DNA of 7,568 nt from Candidatus Altarchaeales archaeon WOR_SM1_86-2 (GTDB lineage: Archaea > Altiarchaeota > Altiarchaeia > IMC4 > MCBC01), in assembly GCA_001723855.1 (NCBI GenBank), contig MCBC01000058.1, positions 1 to 7,568 of the forward strand, written 5' to 3'. A program made the position numbers and the translations under genes. The notes beneath the pieces were generated by a model that searched no databases, had not been told where the DNA came from, and saw nothing but the letters and a program-made list of their open reading frames with translations. Below are positions 1 to 7,264 of the stretch, piece after piece. The first letter of the stretch is position 1; the number at the start of each line of letters is the position of its first letter.

Positions 1-282
1 GAAATAATTTTATCGAAGTTGAATAAAGACGCAGCGGTGCCTAAATGGGAAGACGGTCAAATTGAGCCGCTGGTAGCTGCATATAAAAGAGAAAAAATCG
101 CAAAAGGATGTAAAGAGGCGTTAAATGCTAAAAAGATGAGGGTAAGGGACGCGCTGGATGGTCTGGATGTGCAGTATGTCCATACCAACCTCTTAAAAGA
201 AATTGATCCGGAACTGCTCTCATTTAGAAATGTTAACACAAAAGACGATCTTCTGGATTTGGAAAAAACACATCAGGGGTAA
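1..282 (+). CDS. mobA: Molybdenum cofactor guanylyltransferase (MobA-like), C-terminal fragment
   Basis: The reading frame is open from the first base to a TAA at 280-282, so this is the last 93 codons of a gene that begins outside the window. The TTG at 19 is only an internal Leu codon. The fragment matches the C-terminal half of MobA-type nucleotidyltransferases: a 'VPKWEDGQIEPLVAAYKR' segment (dG-x-ePL-x-a-Y in the family), then a helical stretch, then 'DALDGLDVQYV', and finally 'FRNVNTKDDL', which corresponds to the family's F-x-N-[IV]-NT-x-[ED]-DL close. MobA transfers GMP from GTP to molybdopterin in the cytoplasm, making the guanine dinucleotide cofactor of molybdo- and tungsto-enzymes. 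The N-terminal GTP-binding part is not in view, so a related NTP_transf_3 nucleotidyltransferase is possible. It converges on leuS with 52 bases between the stops. Confidence 0.72.
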   Translation, partial: EIILSKLNKDAAVPKWEDGQIEPLVAAYKREKIAKGCKEALNAKKMRVRDALDGLDVQYVHTNLLKEIDPELLSFRNVNTKDDLLDLEKTHQG

Positions 283-293
283 ATTAAAAATAA

Positions 294-320
294 CCCCCAC
301 GAAAACTTTTCATATGGGGC
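294..320. terminator. Possible hairpin between convergent genes
   Basis: In the 52-base gap between the mobA-like stop and the leuS stop, CCCCA (295-299) can pair with TGGGG (315-319). Inside the loop, GAAAA and TTTTC (301-311) form a second small inverted repeat. The placement between two convergent genes suits a shared 3' end. Archaeal termination mostly relies on T-rich tracts, however, and none of note flanks this hairpin, so the assignment is weak. Confidence 0.25.
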
Positions 321-334
321 AATAACTATGCACA

Positions 335-3085
335 TCACTCGATATAGACTCCCAGCTTCATCGGTGACGCATACTGCGCTTTACCTTCCGGATCATGGGT
401 CACTTCCTCCTGTATCTCGATCTCGAGGTTAAACTCTTTTTCCAGAAATGATTTTGCATCAACAATGAAACGATGCTCTTCATCCAGGGTTAAAACCACC
501 GCTGGAATATCCCTTTTTGATTTCATTATCCTGGCGATTTCCTTTCCATGTGCCCTTAATTGGGGGTTTTGCATTATCTCCCCCATCTGCTTGCCCTCTT
601 TTATCTGTTCAAAGACATCTCTTTTCCACCGCGGGGCAAGGTAGAGGTATGCTTTTTCAGGTTTCCTGTGCTTTTCAATCATCCCCTTGAAGTCCTGGAC
701 CGTCTCGATTAAGTCGGCAAGCATCTCCTCCTGAACCTCAATTTTATCGTTAACCCGATTTTCATCATACACTGGGTATGGGACGTCAGAAACAAAATTC
801 TCCCCCCCTGTTTTCTCCCACAGTTCCTCGCATATGAACGGCGTGAACGGAGCCATTAAACTCACCCAGATACCGGAAAATTCCCTCAATACCCCCGGAT
901 TTGGCTCTGCCCTTCTCGAGTACCAGTTAAAGTCGTTTATGACCTCAAAGAACGCGCACTGAAGCGCCTTCCGTGTTTGAAAGTTCTCTAACGCTTCCGT
1001 CGTTCTCCTGATACTATGCTGCATCCTGCTTAATAACCACCCGTCAATATCTCGCCCCCCCATATCTTTTTCCCCCATTTCTGCCGCCCAGTTCACTATA
1101 TTATAGAACTGCCTTAACTTCTTTGCGGTGTTTTTAACCAGATCTTTTCTCCAGTCAAAATCCTGCCATGGTTCAGCATTGCTCATCAAAAACAATCTTA
1201 TGGTGTCGCTCCCGTATTCGTTGATGGCATCCCCAAGAAGGACGACATTCCCCTTAGAGGACGACATCTTATTTCCTTCCAGCAGACCCATCCCGAACAC
1301 CACAAATCCGCGGGTCCATTTTTCCGGTGGGAATAAAGCGGTGTGATGAAACATATGGAATGTAAGATGATTCCCAACCAGATCCTTTGCAGAAAGCCGC
1401 AAATCCCCAGGATACCAGTAATTAAATTCTTCTTTAATTTTTAAAATCTCATTTACCTTCTCCCTTATCTTCTTTTTACCATAAAAAATAAAATCAAAAA
1501 AATCATCATCCAGTTTCTCTGGCTCGATTTCCCGCAAATGATGTGCTATGGTATAGTAAGCCATGTAGATTGTTGAGTCGCTCAAAGGCTCGATCAGCCA
1601 TTCTTTATCCCAGGGCAGGTGTGTTCCCAAACCAACTCTTCGGGTGCATGCCCAATCCTCAAGCCAGTCAATTACATGCTCGAAGTTCTGGAATTCCTCT
1701 CCCGGGACCACTCTCATCTGTTCCAGGCATTCATGAACTTTTTTCTTCCACTTCTCATCCCCATACCTGATAAACCACTGGTCCTTCAGAATCTTTATCA
1801 CGCAGTTTGTATTGCACCTGCATGTAACGGGGGATTCAGAAAACTCATAGAATATGTCAAGTTCCATGTCAGAGATCAGTTTTTTTCTTGTCTCGCCGAC
1901 TCCCATACCGCCGTATTTCTCTATACCCTTGACCATAACGCCTTTTGCGTGCTCGTCCTTGTACATCTGGTCGGTTGCCTTCTCAAGCAGAGGATCATCC
2001 TGCTTTTTAACTCCCATTTGCTCAACTATCTGCTGGGCTGGTGATTTTTCTCCTTTATCTTTATACTTTTTTGTTTCTATAATCACGGGAATTTCAAGAT
2101 CGGATTTTAAATCCTGCAAAGCGACATAATCGTAAGGGGCGTGTGCCGGCACACTCATCACCACGCCGGTTGCGTAATTCGGGTCAACAAATGACGCGGC
2201 AAGAATGGGTATTTTTTTATTATTTATCGGCTCCAAACAATCCTTTCCAATCAACTCCTCACCCCCCGCCTCTCCAATAACCTCAATCTCCCCGCTCTGG
2301 TACTTTAACTTCTCCGCCGCCTCTTTACTTAAAAGCCACACCTCATCCCCAACTTTAACCTTTTGATAAACAACCTCTGGGTTCAGCCACATATTCGTCA
2401 CCCCAAAGATCGTTTCCGGGCGGAGGGTTGCGGCTGGTAAGATAATGTCATCAACCTTAAACTTCAAAATAGAGAACTCGTTAATCTTAGCATTCTCCCC
2501 TGCAAGTAGGTCATGATCGCCGACGGGATTGTCGCAGGAAGGGCAGTATCTTACTGGATGCTCCCCCTTCCTTACCAGTCCCTTTTCTTTCAGCCGGCGG
2601 TACTGCCATTCAATGAACTTGCTGTACTGGGGAGTTATGGTTAAAAATTCCCTTGACCAGTCAATGGAGAAGCCCATATAAGTCATATTCCTCCTGTATT
2701 CATCTGAAAAGTATTTCACGATGTTGTTTGGATCCGTGAATGATTTCAGGGTTTCTTCCGGAACTTTATAGAGATCGCCATAAAGCCATAATGCTTTCTC
2801 ATCCCCCTTCGCAATTCGCTTTGCAATCCCGAGAACAGGAGACCCGGTAACATGCCATGCCATTGGAAACAGAACATTTTTGCCCTGCATTCTTTTGAAG
2901 CGGGCTATTACATCTGGAACTGTATAGGTGCGGGCGTGTCCGACATGCATACTACCGGATGGATATGGGTATGCGACGGTCAGGTAAAACTTTTCTCTTT
3001 CATCTGGCTTTGCCTTGAAAATTTCTGCTTCATTCCATTTCTTAATCCATTTTTGTTGGATTTTTTTGTGGTTTAGTTTGGTCAT
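335..3085 (-). CDS. leuS: Leucyl-tRNA synthetase, archaeal type
   Basis: Cytoplasmic class I aminoacyl-tRNA synthetase that charges tRNA-Leu with leucine using ATP and hydrolyses mischarged products. I place the start at the ATG at 3085 (916 residues). A TTG nine bases upstream (3094) would add three residues, and the numbering here uses that longer form. Visible signatures: the HIGH-type motif HVGH (50-53) within '[18 protein letters not shown]'; a CPSC zinc-type pair (184-187); the editing-domain 'TLRPETIFG' (223-231) and '[14 protein letters not shown]' (310-323), whose D322 is the conserved editing aspartate; '[16 protein letters not shown]' in the catalytic core; KMSKS as KMSSS (609-613); and a C-terminal anticodon-binding and tRNA-contact region. 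The length and lack of internal stops indicate an intact gene. No Shine-Dalgarno site is visible. The TPR gene ends only 30 bases upstream, so read-through from it is likely. Its 5' end is duplicated at 6840-6871. Confidence 0.97.
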   Translation of the reverse strand: MTKLNHKKIQQKWIKKWNEAEIFKAKPDEREKFYLTVAYPYPSGSMHVGHARTYTVPDVIARFKRMQGKNVLFPMAWHVTGSPVLGIAKRIAKGDEKALWLYGDLYKVPEETLKSFTDPNNIVKYFSDEYRRNMTYMGFSIDWSREFLTITPQYSKFIEWQYRRLKEKGLVRKGEHPVRYCPSCDNPVGDHDLLAGENAKINEFSILKFKVDDIILPAATLRPETIFGVTNMWLNPEVVYQKVKVGDEVWLLSKEAAEKLKYQSGEIEVIGEAGGEELIGKDCLEPINNKKIPILAASFVDPNYATGVVMSVPAHAPYDYVALQDLKSDLEIPVIIETKKYKDKGEKSPAQQIVEQMGVKKQDDPLLEKATDQMYKDEHAKGVMVKGIEKYGGMGVGETRKKLISDMELDIFYEFSESPVTCRCNTNCVIKILKDQWFIRYGDEKWKKKVHECLEQMRVVPGEEFQNFEHVIDWLEDWACTRRVGLGTHLPWDKEWLIEPLSDSTIYMAYYTIAHHLREIEPEKLDDDFFDFIFYGKKKIREKVNEILKIKEEFNYWYPGDLRLSAKDLVGNHLTFHMFHHTALFPPEKWTRGFVVFGMGLLEGNKMSSSKGNVVLLGDAINEYGSDTIRLFLMSNAEPWQDFDWRKDLVKNTAKKLRQFYNIVNWAAEMGEKDMGGRDIDGWLLSRMQHSIRRTTEALENFQTRKALQCAFFEVINDFNWYSRRAEPNPGVLREFSGIWVSLMAPFTPFICEELWEKTGGENFVSDVPYPVYDENRVNDKIEVQEEMLADLIETVQDFKGMIEKHRKPEKAYLYLAPRWKRDVFEQIKEGKQMGEIMQNPQLRAHGKEIARIMKSKRDIPAVVLTLDEEHRFIVDAKSFLEKEFNLEIEIQEEVTHDPEGKAQYASPMKLGVYIE

Positions 3086-3090
3086 TTTGA
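3059..3090. repeat. Direct repeat copy 1, at the leuS 5' end
   Basis: This 32-base stretch covers the first codons of leuS and a few bases before its ATG. It is repeated in the same orientation at 6840-6871, with two substitutions and two single-T length differences. The core shared on the + strand is GGTTTA-n-TTTGGTCATTTT. The two copies bracket the TPR and ATPase genes. Both copies contain T-runs, which raises the chance of accidental similarity, but the GGTTTA and TTTGGTCA blocks lie outside those runs. Confidence 0.6.
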
Positions 3091-3115
3091 TCAATAATAA
3101 AATTTTGTAATTAAC

Positions 3116-5455
3116 CTATATTGAAGAAATAATCGTTGGTGCAAGTCGCATGAAAATTGGCCCCCATTCAGCTATAACTTCTGGACTTTTTTCCACCCCC
3201 ACATCAATTATATCCATAATTGCCTTTGTAATTGGTTTAATAACAATATTTTTATACAGATCCTTTTCAACATCTTCAGGAAGTTTTTCAACTTTCTTTT
3301 TGAGTTGTTCAAAAGCCTTTTTTAGTTTAGATTTATTCTCTTCACCTTTGACATGACCTACAACTTTATTTACGATTTCCTCCTTTGTTAGTGTAATAGC
3401 AACCTTTTTTATACCTTCCGTATCTTCTGAACTTATCAACTCTGTTAGAATACAATTTATAGAGTTTAGATTTTCATTAGTTTCTTCATGCAATTCTTCA
3501 TATCTCTTGGTGAGTTCTATTAGTTTTTCCAAAAGTTCTTTATTCTCAGAACTTGCTTTTTCGATAGATTTTTCAATGTATTCAATAGTTTTCTCTGTCG
3601 ACTTTGCTATTTTAAGTAGTTCATCCAATTTGTTCCCCATTATTTCTGTGCGTTCGTCAATCCTCATTAGGTGCCCACCTAAAGTTTTTAGTTCCTTAGT
3701 TGTCTGCTCATACGCTTCAGTATTTATCATGTTTGAAATTGCGAATCCATTAAGTTCTGGAATCACCGTGGTAAGAATTTCTTTTATTTTTACATTCCAG
3801 TAACCATAAATTATCTCTTTTTTCTTTTTTGAGTTCTCAGTAATCTTATTTGAACATTCATTAATTTTGTTTGCCACCAGAATAACACTATTTGCAGGAT
3901 TTTTATCAACACCAAACCCAAAATTAACAAAAAAATCCTCGGTTTCTAATAACTCCTTAGTATTGATAAATATCGGTTTTTCATATCTAAATAGGTCACA
4001 GCATTTATTAAAAGTTTTAACGCAGAGTATATAATGCTTTATAAACTCCTCAATAATAAATTCCTTTTCTGATAAAGTTTCTGCTTCATCACTAAGATTT
4101 GAGATTAGTTTTAAAATCTCATTCTTCTGATAGACAGGAAGTAAACCTATCAAGTGATTAAATTTTTCATCTAACAATATCAAATCCTTTGTTCTATCAA
4201 CAAATTCTAAAAGTTGTTTTTCATCACATTTCTTTAGATATGATTTAACTTCCTCTAACTTATTTTTTGCTTTATTATATTTTTTAGCAGAAAAATATTC
4301 CATCATATCTTGATGGGAATTACAAGCATCGACAAGAAACTCTTTCGAATCATTATTTTCTATAAAAAAACCCTTGATTTTTTCTAATTCTCCCCTATGC
4401 TCTTTGATTTTTTCTTTTTCAAAAAAGGCAAAATATAAAATACAAAAATGTCTGGCAATAATTCTTTTGGTATTTATATTATCGCAAATTTCAAATGCTT
4501 TTCTGTATTCTTTCACTGCATCATCAAATTTATGTAAATGTCTGAATAAAGCACCTAAATTGTTATGCAATTCTGCACAATCAGGATTTATCCTTATTGC
4601 TTCTTTATATGTTGCCTCAGCTTCATCATATCTTTTTAAAATGTCTAATAAGCGTCCGAGATTGATATATGCGCCTAACAAGTTAGGATATATCTTTATC
4701 GCTTTTCTATAATTTTTCTCTGCCTCTTCATATTTTCCCAAATTTTGTAATAAGAGTCCGAGATTGCTATGAGGACTTGCAAAATTTGGATTTATCCTTA
4801 TTGCTTCTCTATACTCTTTCTCAGCTTCATCATTTCTCCCTGAATTTTGTAATAAAACACCAAGATCACTATGTACTCTTTCATAATCAGGATTTATCCT
4901 TATTGCTTCTCTATACTCTTTCTCAGCTTCATCGAATCTATCTAAATCTTCCAATGAAAGCCCAAGATTGTGGTGGGGTATTGCATCATCAGGATTTATC
5001 CTTATTGCTTCTCTATACTCTTGCTCAGCTTCATCATTTCTCCCCAAAATTTTTAATACAAGCCCTAAATTATTGTGTGCATGTGCGCCTTTATCGGGCA
5101 ATCTATCTTCTAATTTAACTGCTTCTCTATACTCTTTCTCAGCTTCTTTAAATCTATTCAAACTTTGTAATAAAAATCCAATGCTGTGGTGTGTCTGTGC
5201 TCGATTTCCCTTTACCGATTCAATTAACTCTTTATTTTTCGCGAGTTTCTCCACAACTTTAAAGCCAGTTATAACTAACTTATGCCCTGCTTCATCCTTT
5301 AAGGTATAAGCGGTTTCTGCTTCATTTATGCACCAATCATTGAGCACTCCAGCGTAATTATCAACCCCTATACCACTTGCTTCTTTTTTCGCTATCTTTA
5401 ATGCGTCTTCAAATTTCCCTTCTTTCAAAAGTTTTTCAATCTCATCTATGTTCAT
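3116..5455 (-). CDS. TPR-array protein with C-terminal coiled coil, function unknown
   Basis: A 779-residue, probably cytoplasmic protein with no signal peptide or membrane segment. A short helical N-terminus (1-80) leads into about seven consecutive TPRs (roughly 87-327), 34 residues each with one longer junction near 117-124. They carry the TPR signature of G/L at the helix A turn, 'EAE..YREAI' in helix B and 'INP' at the boundary. A helical region (330-580) follows, then a long heptad-like segment with few helix breakers (about 585-675), probably coiled coil. A short C-terminal domain (685-779) ends in a fairly hydrophobic helix. TPRs bind protein partners and the coiled coil suggests oligomerisation. 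The start is the ATG at 5455, without a clear ribosome site. The gene lies 136 bases downstream of the ATPase gene on the same strand and 30 bases before leuS. It is visibly more A+T-rich than leuS, which suggests a different origin. No enzymatic motif is visible, and I do not recognise a named family beyond the TPRs. Confidence 0.85.
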   Translation of the reverse strand: MNIDEIEKLLKEGKFEDALKIAKKEASGIGVDNYAGVLNDWCINEAETAYTLKDEAGHKLVITGFKVVEKLAKNKELIESVKGNRAQTHHSIGFLLQSLNRFKEAEKEYREAVKLEDRLPDKGAHAHNNLGLVLKILGRNDEAEQEYREAIRINPDDAIPHHNLGLSLEDLDRFDEAEKEYREAIRINPDYERVHSDLGVLLQNSGRNDEAEKEYREAIRINPNFASPHSNLGLLLQNLGKYEEAEKNYRKAIKIYPNLLGAYINLGRLLDILKRYDEAEATYKEAIRINPDCAELHNNLGALFRHLHKFDDAVKEYRKAFEICDNINTKRIIARHFCILYFAFFEKEKIKEHRGELEKIKGFFIENNDSKEFLVDACNSHQDMMEYFSAKKYNKAKNKLEEVKSYLKKCDEKQLLEFVDRTKDLILLDEKFNHLIGLLPVYQKNEILKLISNLSDEAETLSEKEFIIEEFIKHYILCVKTFNKCCDLFRYEKPIFINTKELLETEDFFVNFGFGVDKNPANSVILVANKINECSNKITENSKKKKEIIYGYWNVKIKEILTTVIPELNGFAISNMINTEAYEQTTKELKTLGGHLMRIDERTEIMGNKLDELLKIAKSTEKTIEYIEKSIEKASSENKELLEKLIELTKRYEELHEETNENLNSINCILTELISSEDTEGIKKVAITLTKEEIVNKVVGHVKGEENKSKLKKAFEQLKKKVEKLPEDVEKDLYKNIVIKPITKAIMDIIDVGVEKSPEVIAEWGPIFMRLAPTIISSI
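4584..5150 (-). repeat. 102-base tandem repeats encoding TPR units
   Basis: Within the TPR gene, the segment beginning GGATTTATCC (+ strand) recurs at 4584, 4788, 4890 and 4992, that is at exact multiples of 102 bases (34 codons). The three right-hand copies are nearly identical over about 45 bases (the part encoding the 'EAEKEYREAIRINP' helix) and diverge in the other half. A further partial match lies near 5120-5145. DNA-level identity beyond what the protein requires points to recent unit duplication or gene conversion. Confidence 0.85.
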
Positions 5456-5490
5456 CTTTACGTTCTATCAAAATTTTTCTGGATTTGTTT

Positions 5491-5503
5491 AGAGCATTGC
5501 TCT
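5491..5503. promoter_or_regulatory. Perfect dyad upstream of the TPR gene
   Basis: AGAGCA-T-TGCTCT is a perfect 6-base inverted repeat around one central base, 36 bases before the TPR gene ATG. That distance is where an archaeal TATA/BRE region would overlap a repressor site, and A+T-rich sequence (AAAAATTTT on the - strand) lies between the dyad and the ATG. It could be an operator or a small RNA hairpin. No regulator can be assigned. Confidence 0.3.
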
Positions 5504-5552
5504 TCCCATTTTCAAGTATTCTTATTTCCTTGCTCCACTGAAAGTAACAAGT

Positions 5553-5586
5553 TTTTGGTACTTTTGGTACTTTTGGTACTTTTGAG
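5553..5586. repeat. 9-base tandem repeat downstream of the ATPase gene
   Basis: Three perfect head-to-tail copies of TTTTGGTAC (5553-5561, 5562-5570, 5571-5579) are followed by a partial copy (TTTTG). The array starts six bases after the ATPase stop, in the gap before the TPR gene. The 9-base period is shorter than a helical turn, so it may simply reflect replication slippage. A related 9-base unit flanks the other end of the ATPase gene. Confidence 0.85.
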
Positions 5587-5591
5587 TGTTT

Positions 5592-6746
5592 TCACTTTTC
5601 TTCTAAGTTTTTCGTTTTTAGATATTCTTTGAAAAGAGGATGATACAATCTGTATTTTCCTCTACCAACCTTCTTTAAAAGATTATCATGAGTTAGCTCG
5701 GGATAATATTTACGGAGTCCACCGACATCCTTTGGCACTACCATATCGTCCTCCCTGTTTGCAATGCTAACTAAAAGTTTCTCTTTTTCCGGCGAGACCC
5801 CGCTGACATCTCTCTCAAACTTTTCTTCAATCAATTCCTTAAAAATCAATTCCCAGTATTTCTCAATGACGTCAACATTTATCTCCCCTGAATCCATGAG
5901 ATCAACAAGTCTTTGGGTGATAAATGCCAGGAAATAAGGATGCCCATTGGTCCTCTTATGTAAATAATGCATGGATTCATTAGCAAATGTGATGCCAAAT
6001 TTTGTTTTTTCCATCGGCTTGGTTAAAAATTCTTTGGTCTCATCCATACTGAAAGCATCGAGATAAAACTTTTCAAAAAACCTTACTGCTGGCTCTGCAA
6101 TTTGTTTAACATCATGGAAGAGATCTGAAGATGCTGTAAACACTAACTGGATTTTATATCCATCAACAGCAAGGGACTGGAATAAGTCCCTTAAAGCAGC
6201 AATTGCATTTTTATCTTTTCTTGTGATGTTGTGCAGGTCATCAATGAAGAGAACAAACAACTTTACATTATCTTTTGATATGAAATCATCGAAAAGTGTT
6301 TTTAGATTATACTCTAAAAGCATGTTTCCGGTAGATAGATACATTGTTTTTTCTTTCTTTTGAGCGGTCACGACACCCAGTTTTACTTCCTTGAATTTCC
6401 ACTCAAATATATTGTCTCTAATTTTCTGGGGTATTCTTCTATTTTTGGTGAGGTCGATATTGATTTTATCCACTAAGAGCTGACAAAATGCGTAGTAATC
6501 TGGAATGTCTGAACCAATAGATATACGGGTTGTAATAACATTCTTATTTTTATCAATGTTGGCTTTGAGTTTCAGAAGCAGTGAACTTTTACCTACTCCC
6601 CATTCCCCGAGAATGGCAAAAGAGGTGGGTTTTTTCCCATACAATGTTCTCTCCATATTTTTATTAAATTTTTCTATATACTCTTCCCGGCCAATGAAAA
6701 ATTCGGGTTCAGTTGGTTGTCTCGGATCGTATGGATTTAATTTCAT
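5592..6746 (-). CDS. P-loop ATPase, AAA/STAND type with C-terminal winged helix
   Basis: A 384-residue cytoplasmic ATPase. The N-terminal 'NPYDPRQPTEPEFFIGREEYI' (4-24) is the lead-in typical of archaeal ATPase and AAA_16 proteins. Walker A is GEWGVGKS (47-54, K53). Walker B is the hydrophobic strand 'LFVLFIDD' (163-170) with D169/D170. A sensor-1-like strand 'LVFTASSD' follows (201-208), then 'RFFEKFYLDAFSMDETKEFL' and 'NGHPYFLAFI' (267-276), the conserved element of the helical lid. Residues about 317-380 look like a winged helix ending in 'GRGKYRLYHPLFKEYL'. Relatives include ORC/Cdc6-like, STAND and MNS-type NTPases, which act as switches through nucleotide-driven assembly. The start is the ATG at 6746. 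Next on the strand is the TPR gene, a plausible partner supplying the binding platform that single-chain STAND proteins carry themselves. Key residues are present, so it is probably active. Its substrate or trigger is unknown. Confidence 0.88.
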   Translation of the reverse strand: MKLNPYDPRQPTEPEFFIGREEYIEKFNKNMERTLYGKKPTSFAILGEWGVGKSSLLLKLKANIDKNKNVITTRISIGSDIPDYYAFCQLLVDKINIDLTKNRRIPQKIRDNIFEWKFKEVKLGVVTAQKKEKTMYLSTGNMLLEYNLKTLFDDFISKDNVKLFVLFIDDLHNITRKDKNAIAALRDLFQSLAVDGYKIQLVFTASSDLFHDVKQIAEPAVRFFEKFYLDAFSMDETKEFLTKPMEKTKFGITFANESMHYLHKRTNGHPYFLAFITQRLVDLMDSGEINVDVIEKYWELIFKELIEEKFERDVSGVSPEKEKLLVSIANREDDMVVPKDVGGLRKYYPELTHDNLLKKVGRGKYRLYHPLFKEYLKTKNLEEK

Positions 6747-6762
6747 TTTTGCTATTTTTATG

Positions 6763-6784
6763 AAAGTAATAAAAGTAATAAAAC
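6763..6784. repeat. 9-base tandem repeat upstream of the ATPase gene
   Basis: Two perfect copies of AAAGTAATA (6763-6771, 6772-6780) followed by AAA, 17-38 bases before the ATPase ATG. On the - strand the unit reads TTTTATTAC, which differs from the TTTTGGTAC unit at the other end of the gene at two positions and lies in the opposite orientation. The A+T-rich tract (TTTTATTACTTTTATTA on the - strand) is also where a TATA-like promoter for the ATPase gene would sit, although no clean TATA consensus is present. Confidence 0.6.
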
Positions 6785-6839
6785 TCCATTACAAATGAGG
6801 TATTTTCTTCCTTTTTCGTTTGAAGAATATGTTCCCCCT

Positions 6840-6871
6840 GATTTTTTGGGGTTTATTTTGGTCATTTTTGA
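6840..6871. repeat. Direct repeat copy 2, a duplicate of the leuS 5' end
   Basis: This matches 3059-3090 in the same orientation with two substitutions and two single-T indels. On the - strand it contains an ATG (6865) followed by codons for MTKINPKK, against MTKLNHKK in leuS. It lies 10 bases past the PIN gene stop, in the gap before the ATPase gene. The frame beginning at this ATG runs only 35 codons, to a TAA at 6758-6760, so it is not a leuS remnant beyond the first few codons. Confidence 0.6.
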
Positions 6872-6898
6872 AAAATTAATTTAATCCCCTAAAAAAAT
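6841..6898. other. Imperfect inverted repeat at the PIN gene 3' end
   Basis: ATTTTTTGGGGTTTA (6841-6855) is nearly the reverse complement of 6882-6898, which contains TAATCCCCT and an A-run and overlaps the last codons of the PIN gene. The transcript could fold into a long-loop hairpin with a four-G:C core flanked by A:U pairs and a two-base bulge. It might end or process the toxin-pair transcript before the ATPase gene. The low-complexity arms and the loop of about 26 bases make this uncertain. Confidence 0.25.
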
Positions 6899-7264
6899 AA
6901 CATTATCCTCGTCTTTGAAATGCGGATCACCAGTGATAACCGCTCCTTTTAAATTTTCCGCGCATGCCATTACAAGCGCATCCATAATCCCGAAGTCTTT
7001 CATTTTCTTTCGTAATTCGTGCTTTATCTCCACCGATTGAAGCCATTCATCTTCATTGAAATCGTAAATATCACTTTTTGATTTTATAACCTTTAAAGCA
7101 AAATCAAAATCTCTGTTGATCCTTTTGAAGAAGTAATAAACATCAGCAAGCACATTGATGGGGGTGTATGCCCCTTCTTTATCTAAGTGTTCTTTTACGA
7201 CTTCCCCCTGTGATGTTCCTTTGAAATATTCAATCCATGCGTAGGCGTCTATTATTGTGGGCAT
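6881..7264 (-). CDS. PIN-domain ribonuclease, VapC-like toxin
   Basis: A 127-residue protein, the usual size of a VapC toxin. PIN proteins are Mg2+-dependent endoribonucleases whose metal is held by a quartet of acidic residues. Here these are D6 in 'PTIIDAYAWIEYF', D41 in 'NVLADVYYF' (the family more often has Glu), D95 in 'GIMDALVMACAE' and D113 in 'ITGDPHF'. All are present, so the enzyme looks intact. The start is the ATG at 7264, giving the typical PIN N-terminus with the first Asp at residue 6. The start lies 35 bases inside the preceding gene, which argues for coupled translation, as in many toxin-antitoxin pairs. Targets are usually tRNA, rRNA or mRNA, and none can be inferred here. 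A housekeeping PIN nuclease is less likely given the size and overlap. Confidence 0.85.
   Translation of the reverse strand: MPTIIDAYAWIEYFKGTSQGEVVKEHLDKEGAYTPINVLADVYYFFKRINRDFDFALKVIKSKSDIYDFNEDEWLQSVEIKHELRKKMKDFGIMDALVMACAENLKGAVITGDPHFKDEDNVIFLGD

Noticed and set aside
19..282. A complete 87-residue gene starting at the TTG at 19
   Set aside because: The frame is open upstream to the window edge and the residues match the interior of a MobA-type protein, so it is a truncated longer gene.
1128..2129. Several + strand open frames opposite leuS
   Set aside because: They lie wholly within the strongly supported leuS frame on the other strand and show no domain features.
3086..3094. TTG start for leuS at 3094
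   Set aside because: The ATG at 3085 is in frame nine bases later and matches the usual short N-terminus of archaeal LeuRS; neither start has a clear ribosome site, so the ATG is preferred.
4584..5150. Regular repeats that might suggest a CRISPR array
   Set aside because: The 102-base period is coding, in frame (34 codons), and corresponds to TPR units; there is no repeat-spacer pattern.
4374..5309. + strand frames of about 110 residues with repeated 'LLYTLSQLHH'-like or 'ASLYSFSAS'-like segments
   Set aside because: The repetition is the antisense image of the TPR units; composition is not protein-like.
6758..6865. A 35-codon frame on the - strand starting MTKINPKK, between the PIN and ATPase genes
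   Set aside because: It ends in a run of Leu codons made by the 9-base tandem repeat, has no family resemblance beyond the duplicated leuS start, and is better explained as the repeat copy plus chance open sequence.
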